Part shown: piece by piece, positions 59,304 to 64,000 of the stretch
Numbering within the stretch: the first letter of the stretch is position 1
How the letters are laid out: each line of letters starts with the position of its first letter
IMG/VR virus record: IMGVR_UViG_3300034073_003631
Span: 1 to 64,000 of that record
Source of the DNA: a virus
Length of the DNA stretch: 64,000 bases
Strand: one strand, 5' to 3'
The notes under the pieces: model-generated
Databases searched by the model: none
Told to the model about the DNA's origin: nothing
What the model saw: only the letters and a program-made list of their open reading frames with translations
Made by a program: the position numbers and the translations under genes

Positions 59304-60458
59304 ATGAATGTATTAAGTTTGTTTGATGGGATGAGTTGTGGCCAAATTGCTTTAAATAAAGCAAATATTCCATATAATAACTACTATGCTGCTGAAATAG
59401 ACAAGTATGGTATGCAAATAACAAAGAAAAACTACCCCAACACAGTTCATTTGGGTGATGTAACTCAAATAAGGGGTAATAATTTGCCAAAAATTGACTT
59501 ATTGATTGGTGGTAGTCCTTGCCAGGGGTTTTCATTTGCTGGGAAACAACTTAATTTTGATGATCCAAGGAGTAAATTGTTCTTTGAGTATGTTAGAATA
59601 CTAAATGAGGTTAGAGAAACTAATCCAAATGTTAAATTTTTGCTTGAGAATGTGAAAATGAAGAAAGAATTCTCTGATATAATATCAGAACATCTTGGAG
59701 TTGAACCTATTAAGATAAATAGTTCATTAGTTTCTGCCCAAAATAGACTTAGGTTATATTGGACAAATATTGAAGGTGTTGAACAACCAGAAAATAGGAA
59801 AATATATCTAAAAGATGTTTTAGAACCTATTGTGGATGACAAATATTACATATCACAGATTGCTGTTGAAAAACTAAATAGACATGGTAATAAAGTAATT
59901 AAGGAATTGGGCATTCCTAAAAAATCTGGAACAATACATGCTGGATATTATAAGATGGGAGGTAGAGATCAGCAGTATGTCAAGGATATTCCAGATTTAC
60001 AACCATCATTGCAAGATAGGATTTATTCAGATGATGGTAAATTTGTTGCAATAACCCCCTCCTTTATGCCATATGTTATTACAATTGATAATCATCATTC
60101 AGATTCTGAATTAAAATGTGTTGGTGCATTGGGTAAGAATAAAAAATGGCTTGATAATGGTAAAAACTTGCAAAGAAACTTTTCACAAGGGGAGAGAATA
60201 TATTCAACTGATGGTAAATCACCTTGTTTGTCTGCAAATAGTGGTGGTAGTGCTGGGGTTGGTAATACATTGATAACAGATGATATAAAAGATGAATACA
60301 AAATTAGGAAATTGACACCTATTGAATGTGAAAGGTTGCAAACAGTTCCAGATAATTATACAGAGGGGGTTTCAAACACTCAAAGGTATAAAATGTTGGG
60401 TAATGGATGGACAGTTGATGTTATTACACATATATTTGAAAAATTAAAAAGTTTATAA
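59304..60458 (+). CDS. C5-cytosine DNA methyltransferase 3
   Basis: 384 residues, the longest of the set. NVLSLFDGMSCGQIAL, IGGSPCQGFSFAGKQL, FLLENVKMKKEF, SAQNRLRLYWTNI and LGNGWTVDVITHIF are complete motifs I, IV, VI, VIII and X. A ~120-residue target-recognition region follows motif VIII, different from those of methyltransferases 1 and 4, so sequence specificity probably differs. The N-terminal ~120 residues are very similar to both. Confidence 0.92.
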   Translation: MNVLSLFDGMSCGQIALNKANIPYNNYYAAEIDKYGMQITKKNYPNTVHLGDVTQIRGNNLPKIDLLIGGSPCQGFSFAGKQLNFDDPRSKLFFEYVRILNEVRETNPNVKFLLENVKMKKEFSDIISEHLGVEPIKINSSLVSAQNRLRLYWTNIEGVEQPENRKIYLKDVLEPIVDDKYYISQIAVEKLNRHGNKVIKELGIPKKSGTIHAGYYKMGGRDQQYVKDIPDLQPSLQDRIYSDDGKFVAITPSFMPYVITIDNHHSDSELKCVGALGKNKKWLDNGKNLQRNFSQGERIYSTDGKSPCLSANSGGSAGVGNTLITDDIKDEYKIRKLTPIECERLQTVPDNYTEGVSNTQRYKMLGNGWTVDVITHIFEKLKSL

Positions 60459-60460
60459 CT

Positions 60461-60469
60461 ATATTTATA
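60461..60469 (+). promoter_or_regulatory. Late-promoter-like ATATTTATA motif
   Basis: The motif ends 11 bp before the 60481 start; it lies inside the otherwise early-looking methyltransferase block. Confidence 0.55.
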
Positions 60470-60480
60470 TAATAAAAAGT

Positions 60481-60969
60481 ATGGATAAATTATATAAACA
60501 AATTAATAGGGTTAAATTTTTAATGGAAGACCATAAAAATTTTGGGGATGAAAGATTTGGTATTGGAAACTCCATTGATTTACTTAAAAATAATTATAAC
60601 ATACACAAAGAAGATAAATTACCAGAAGAACTAATTAATGTACATGATTCTGCAACACATTCTGAATACTGGGAAGATACGTTAAAATATGTTTCATTAA
60701 AAAAAAAGAAATTAAGTAATAACAAAAAATTATATACAACTCAAAGTTATTTATCAAAATCATTTATTGATACAATAGATAATAATGTTTATAATTATTC
60801 TGATATAATTGTTGCAACTGCAAATGATGATAAATTATGGATTTTAAATGGTCATCATAGAATTTACTATGATAGATTAAATGATAGAAATTCTATAGCA
60901 TATATTTTATCAAAAAATGATGTAAAAGAAATTGACAATGTGTTTTACACAAGTGAAGATGATGAATAA
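60481..60969 (+). CDS. Leader-bearing ParB-like fold protein
   Basis: 162 residues. The leader MDKLYKQINRVKFLME before D17 fits the rule (L-M-E). IIVATANDDKLWILNGHHRIYYDRL near residue 105 matches the GHHR core of ParB/Srx-type proteins, which can be nucleases or bind nucleotides. It is the only gene of the late, leader-bearing class among the methyltransferases, so it may have inserted there. Its activity is unproven. Confidence 0.68.
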   Translation: MDKLYKQINRVKFLMEDHKNFGDERFGIGNSIDLLKNNYNIHKEDKLPEELINVHDSATHSEYWEDTLKYVSLKKKKLSNNKKLYTTQSYLSKSFIDTIDNNVYNYSDIIVATANDDKLWILNGHHRIYYDRLNDRNSIAYILSKNDVKEIDNVFYTSEDDE

Positions 60970-60982
60970 TAAATATTGAAAT

Positions 60983-61888
60983 ATGAATGTATTAAGTTTG
61001 TTTGATGGGATGTCTTGTGGCCAAATTGCATTGAATAGGGCTAATATTCAATACAACAATTATTTTGCATCAGAGATAGATAAGAATGCCATAAAAGTTA
61101 CACAGCATCATTACCCTAACACAGTTCAATTGGGTGATGTGACAAAAATTGAGTTTATTGCTTCAAAGATTGATTTGTTAATTGGGGGAAGCCCCTGCCA
61201 GGGTTTTTCATTTGCTGGGAAGCAACTTAATTTTGATGATCCAAGGAGCAAGTTATTTTTTGAGTTTGTTAGATTAATTGATGAGTGTAAACCAACATAT
61301 TTCTTATTGGAGAATGTTGTGATGAAAAAAGAATATGAGGATGTTATTACCCAATATTTGGGAGTAGAACCAATCAAAATTAATAGTTCGTTGGTTTCAG
61401 CACAAAATAGAATTAGATTATATTGGACAAATATACCAAACGTTAAAGAGCCAGAGGATAGGAACATTTCATTGAGTGATATTCTTGAGGATGATTCTAT
61501 TATAAATCCTGGTGCAATTAGGGGTAGGAGATTAAATAAAGCAACCATAATTGGTAGAAGGTTAAATTTTGATGGAAAGAGAAAAGATTATGACAAAGAT
61601 ATACCCATTACCCAATGCTTGGAAGTAAGAGCAACCAATACAAATAAGAGCAATTGCCTCACCACTGTTGATAAGGACAATGTATTGACCACAATGCCCA
61701 TTGGAAGGCATCCAAATGCTTTTAAAGATAAGTTACCATTTAGATACTACACATTAAAAGAGTATGAGAGGCTTCAAACAATACCAGAAGGTTATACAAG
61801 TGTTGTATCTACATCACAAGCAAAAAAAATGATTGGTAATGCTTGGACAGTAGATGTTATTTCACATATTTTCTCTTACTTAAAATAA
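60983..61888 (+). CDS. C5-cytosine DNA methyltransferase 4
   Basis: 301 residues. NVLSLFDGMSCGQIAL, IGGSPCQGFSFAGKQL, FLLENVVMKKEY, SAQNRIRLYWTNI and IGNAWTVDVISHIF (GNA for GNG). The short target-recognition region (GRRLNKATIIGRRL, EVRATNTNKSNCL) is unlike the others. Close paralogue of methyltransferases 1 and 3 in its first half. It has the last position in the modification block. Confidence 0.92.
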   Translation: MNVLSLFDGMSCGQIALNRANIQYNNYFASEIDKNAIKVTQHHYPNTVQLGDVTKIEFIASKIDLLIGGSPCQGFSFAGKQLNFDDPRSKLFFEFVRLIDECKPTYFLLENVVMKKEYEDVITQYLGVEPIKINSSLVSAQNRIRLYWTNIPNVKEPEDRNISLSDILEDDSIINPGAIRGRRLNKATIIGRRLNFDGKRKDYDKDIPITQCLEVRATNTNKSNCLTTVDKDNVLTTMPIGRHPNAFKDKLPFRYYTLKEYERLQTIPEGYTSVVSTSQAKKMIGNAWTVDVISHIFSYLK

Positions 61889-61944
61889 GTAAAATTTGGT
61901 TCACACCAAAAAGTTCACTATCATTGTATATAAGAAATACAACT

Positions 61945-62139
61945 ATGACAAATCAATGCATTGAGTTTGAAAAACTTCCAGACAACAATTTTTTTATGCT
62001 TGATGGTATAACATATTGCAAATTTGGAAGATATGGATTAGGGTTTAATGATGGTGAAAAAGCCTTCAAAATAGTCAATCCCAAAACATTGGTTGAGCAA
62101 TTAGATTTAAAAGATGTTTTTTCTAAAAAAAATACATAA
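61945..62139 (+). CDS. Small hypothetical protein
   Basis: 64 residues from the ATG at 61945; the longer open frame from 61843 lies in the methyltransferase gene and is rejected. CIEFEKLPDNNFFMLDGITYCKFGRYG suggests a small beta-structured domain. Not recognised. It stands alone, 57 bp after methyltransferase 4. Confidence 0.5.
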   Translation: MTNQCIEFEKLPDNNFFMLDGITYCKFGRYGLGFNDGEKAFKIVNPKTLVEQLDLKDVFSKKNT

Positions 62140-62166
62140 TTATACCTTTCTTATCAAAAATATATT

Positions 62167-62174
62167 TATCTTTG
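62167..62174 (+). promoter_or_regulatory. Host-type -7 element TATCTTTG
   Basis: TATCTTTG, 23 bp before the 62198 start. Confidence 0.55.
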
Positions 62175-62197
62175 CACTGTTATAAAGATGATGAGTT

Positions 62198-62455
62198 ATG
62201 GAAAAAGATGTAGCCAAAATACTTAGAGAATTACAATACTTAGCAACAGCTTCTAAGGACTTTAAGACAAATTACCACAACCTAATAATTGTGTCCACTC
62301 TAATACGTGGTAATTTGAATGAATACTACCTGCCAGATCATAATGGCAAACTAAGTATTGTATCTAAGGAAATGGCAATTGATTATATAAAGTCAATATC
62401 CGCTTTGCCTCAAAATGAAACTAGGGGCAAAGCGGAAAAAAGTGAAAACAATTAA
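62198..62455 (+). CDS. Hypothetical protein
   Basis: 85 residues, helical (VAKILRELQYLATASKDF, KEMAIDYIKSISALP) with a Lys/Glu-rich end. No motif recognised. It overlaps or nearly touches the membrane-protein gene that follows. Confidence 0.5.
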   Translation: MEKDVAKILRELQYLATASKDFKTNYHNLIIVSTLIRGNLNEYYLPDHNGKLSIVSKEMAIDYIKSISALPQNETRGKAEKSENN

Positions 62456-62465
62456 ATTATTTATT

Positions 62466-62735
62466 ATGATGATAATCTTTTTATTTGTATATATATCTCT
62501 TACAGTTCATTTATTATTTTATGAGTTTGATGATAAACATCTTAAAATATTTAGATTACTAGGCAAAGTTATGGGTACTACAATAACATTATTTATTCTA
62601 TTTATTTTAATGTCATCAGTAATTGGAAGATTTGTTGATAATCTTGAAGTTAATTACACCATTTTATTATTTATCTTACTTTTAACATTCCTTATTATTT
62701 TCTGGACTATAAAAGTTATAAAATTCTTTGAATAA
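62466..62735 (+). CDS. Small integral membrane protein
   Basis: 89 residues from the ATG at 62466; an in-frame ATG at 62415 would add 17 mostly basic residues and overlap the upstream gene by 41 bp, and either start is possible. Three hydrophobic helices: MMIIFLFVYISLTVHLLF, TLFILFILMSSVI and ILLFILLLTFLIIFWTI. Likely inner-membrane. No function assigned; anti-superinfection or lysis-timing roles are typical for such proteins but unproven here. Confidence 0.6.
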   Translation: MMIIFLFVYISLTVHLLFYEFDDKHLKIFRLLGKVMGTTITLFILFILMSSVIGRFVDNLEVNYTILLFILLLTFLIIFWTIKVIKFFE

Positions 62736-62788
62736 TTTCTTTTTTTTGATTTAGTTTTATTATCTTTACAGACCAAAACAAAAGAACA

Positions 62789-63196
62789 ATGAAACTCTTA
62801 ACAAAAACAGAAAACCTAAGTTTTGCAGATAGTACAGGATTAGCAAATGCTGTTATTGACTGGTGTGAAAAAAATATTGGAACTAATTGGAGATATCCAA
62901 GACCCAGGTTAAGTTTATTGGGTGGTATAGCAGATGATATGTCAAGAGACACATACGGGGAGTATGATGTTGAAAATAATCTTATCAATATTAATTTAGA
63001 ACGTAATGTGTATGTTAGGTGTCTTATAAAAACCATCATACACGAATATACACACTACCTTCAACCAGTTAGAACAAAGTATTGGAAACTGGCTAAAAAG
63101 CATGGATACTATGACAATCCATTAGAGGTTGAAGCAAGGTTTAATGAAAACACAAAGTATAGAGATTGTTTCAAGGACTTAAAAAAAATATTATGA
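62789..63196 (+). CDS. HExxH protein (putative SprT-like metalloprotease)
   Basis: 135 residues. TIIHEYTHYLQPVRTKYW gives an HExxH-type site (HEYTH) near residue 90, and the following NPLEVEARFNENTKY may supply a further ligand Glu. No packaging leader is seen, and there is a host-type promoter (TATCTTTA at 62761), so this would be an early cytoplasmic enzyme. Small HExxH proteins of this kind occur in many phages. Substrate unknown. Confidence 0.7.
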   Translation: MKLLTKTENLSFADSTGLANAVIDWCEKNIGTNWRYPRPRLSLLGGIADDMSRDTYGEYDVENNLININLERNVYVRCLIKTIIHEYTHYLQPVRTKYWKLAKKHGYYDNPLEVEARFNENTKYRDCFKDLKKIL

Positions 63197-63321
63197 AAAT
63201 TATTAGGTTTTTAGGAAAATTATCATTATATTTGCTAACCATTTTGATATTGAGTTTCCTTGTATATCAAGGGATATTAATGGGGATAGTTTTGTATTAC
63301 TTTTTAAAAATATTTGCATGA
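63193..63321 (+). CDS. Very small membrane protein
   Basis: 42 residues: a basic start (MKIIRFLGK) followed by one or two hydrophobic stretches (LYLLTILILSFLVYQG and MGIVLYYFLKIF). It overlaps the HExxH gene by 4 bp and the following gene by 4 bp, so its frame is held by coupling on both sides. Confidence 0.6.
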   Translation: MKIIRFLGKLSLYLLTILILSFLVYQGILMGIVLYYFLKIFA

Positions 63322-63503
63322 AAGAAATAAAACAAGAAAAAGACAAGTGTGTTCTTTGTGGTAAAGAAACACCATATTTAATAACTACTCATATTGATTA
63401 TAGAGTTGGGTATATTGAAGGTGGGGGACAAGGCTGCTTCCAGCCCCAGACATGTAATGATGAGAAATTTTATCAAACAACTAAAAATAAGAAAAATGAC
63501 TAA
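63318..63503 (+). CDS. Small Cys-rich zinc-ribbon-like protein
   Basis: 61 residues. CVLCGKETPY and later GCFQPQTC give two CxxC-type pairs that could bind one zinc ion. The GYIEGGGQG segment lies between them. It may bind nucleic acid or be a small regulatory protein. Overlaps both neighbours. Confidence 0.58.
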   Translation: MKEIKQEKDKCVLCGKETPYLITTHIDYRVGYIEGGGQGCFQPQTCNDEKFYQTTKNKKND

Positions 63504-63813
63504 AACACAATTTATTTCCATTCTTGAGAGATATAAAACTATTAATGATAAATTTTCAGAGTTGGCTAATATTGGGTTTGACTTTTTTGAGAATGCAAAA
63601 TTTCCATTGATTGAATTAACTGAAAGACAGTTTGATGCTTTTATGGAGACAAGATATAACAAAGAAGGTATTGAATGGATTTCTTGGTTTATTTTTGACT
63701 ATAACTGGGGTGAAACTGGACAGCCTAGTGCTTGGGATAAGGATAATAATCCAATTTGCACAGACATTGAATCCCTATATGATTATATAGAGGCAAATTG
63801 TAGAGTGGAGTAA
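63496..63813 (+). CDS. Hypothetical protein
   Basis: 105 residues from the ATG at 63496 (8-bp overlap with the upstream gene); an earlier in-frame ATG at 63394 lies within that gene and is rejected. FISILERYKTINDKF, GFDFFENAKFPLIELTERQFDAF and WFIFDYNWGETGQPS suggest a compact helical domain. Similar proteins occur in other Bacteroidota phages, as far as I recall. No function known. Confidence 0.55.
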   Translation: MTKTQFISILERYKTINDKFSELANIGFDFFENAKFPLIELTERQFDAFMETRYNKEGIEWISWFIFDYNWGETGQPSAWDKDNNPICTDIESLYDYIEANCRVE

Positions 63814-63824
63814 TTTTTTTATTA

Positions 63825-63898
63825 GGATCTGTAGCTCAGTTGGTAGCAGCAAAACGCTCATAACGTTGAGGTCGCAAGTTCAAGTCTTGCCAGATCCA
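63825..63898 (+). tRNA. tRNA-Met or tRNA-Ile2 (anticodon CAT)
   Basis: Acceptor GGATCTG/CAGATCC. Anticodon loop CTCATAA with CAT. T arm GCAAG-TTCAAGT-CTTGC. Unlike the 53759 tRNA it has a normal paired first base, so it is elongator Met or a lysidine-type Ile2; sequence alone does not decide. The D stem has an apparent mismatch or extra base (GCAGC). Confidence 0.85.
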
Positions 63899-63912
63899 CA
63901 ACATTATTAATT

Positions 63913-63987
63913 TGGCATATAGCTCAAAGGTGGAGCACAATTCTGATAAGATTGAGGTTGCTGGTTCAAGTCCAGCTATGCCAACCA
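63913..63987 (+). tRNA. tRNA-Ile (GAT)
   Basis: Acceptor TGGCATA/TATGCCA is a perfect 7-bp stem, with encoded CCA at 63985-63987. Anticodon stem CAATT/GATTG around CTGATAA gives GAT. T arm GCTGG-TTCAAGT-CCAGC. It lies at the right edge; more tRNAs may follow outside the window. Confidence 0.9.
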
Positions 63988-64000
63988 AAAAACAAAACAA

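Overview
The window is part of the genome of a large tailed phage (myovirus-like, distantly T4-like) that infects a member of the Bacteroidota. The phage assignment rests on a T4 gp17-type terminase, a gp20-type portal, a holin, several cell-wall hydrolases, phage tRNAs and a tmRNA, and tightly packed, overlapping genes. The host assignment rests on promoters of the TAnnTTTG type (for example TTTG-N20-TATATTTG upstream of the tmRNA), a secreted protease whose C-terminus looks like a type IX secretion sorting domain, a tmRNA resembling Bacteroidota tmRNAs, and very AT-rich sequence with standard codons. The genome runs off both ends of the window.

Layout. 1-9.4 kb (minus strand): a head/packaging block with a portal gene interrupted by an HNH intein, the large terminase and several unidentified, probably structural proteins. 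9.5-15 kb: a lipoprotein, then a proteostasis block with Hsp20 and a ClpC-like ATPase diverging from three phased operators, an M20-type peptidase, two LRR proteins and a tmRNA. 15-23.8 kb: lysis genes (glucosaminidase, M23 peptidase, two holin candidates), a ThyX-like protein, thioredoxin, an HNH nuclease and a ClpP-like protease. 23.9-43.7 kb: mostly minus-strand late genes with recurrent short N-terminal leaders, plus amidase, subtilase, glycosyltransferase, two phosphoesterases, a secreted metalloprotease and a GH19 endolysin. 43.8-50.9 kb: a translationally coupled plus-strand operon with seven tandem LRR paralogues and a duplicated HExxH module. 51-53.9 kb: RNA ligase, SET-domain protein, initiator tRNA and tRNA-Pro. 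54-64 kb: more leader-bearing proteins, five DNA methyltransferases, small genes and two more tRNAs.

Three themes tie the genes together. (1) About twenty proteins share a short amphipathic N-terminus ending in (I/L)-x-E followed mostly by Q, A, S or G. This is the cleavage rule of the T4 prohead protease, and most of these genes follow a TATTTATA late-promoter-like motif. I infer a large set of proteins packaged in the head and matured by the prohead protease. (2) The phage carries much of a trans-translation and proteolysis pathway: tmRNA, Hsp20, ClpC-like unfoldase, ClpP-like protease and a peptidase. (3) It carries extensive counter-defence and host-interaction equipment: four cytosine-type and one adenine DNA methyltransferase, RNA ligase, a SET-domain protein, LRR arrays and secreted or packaged proteases.

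All calls come from reading the sequence. No database search was run, and functions of the unidentified structural proteins are left open.
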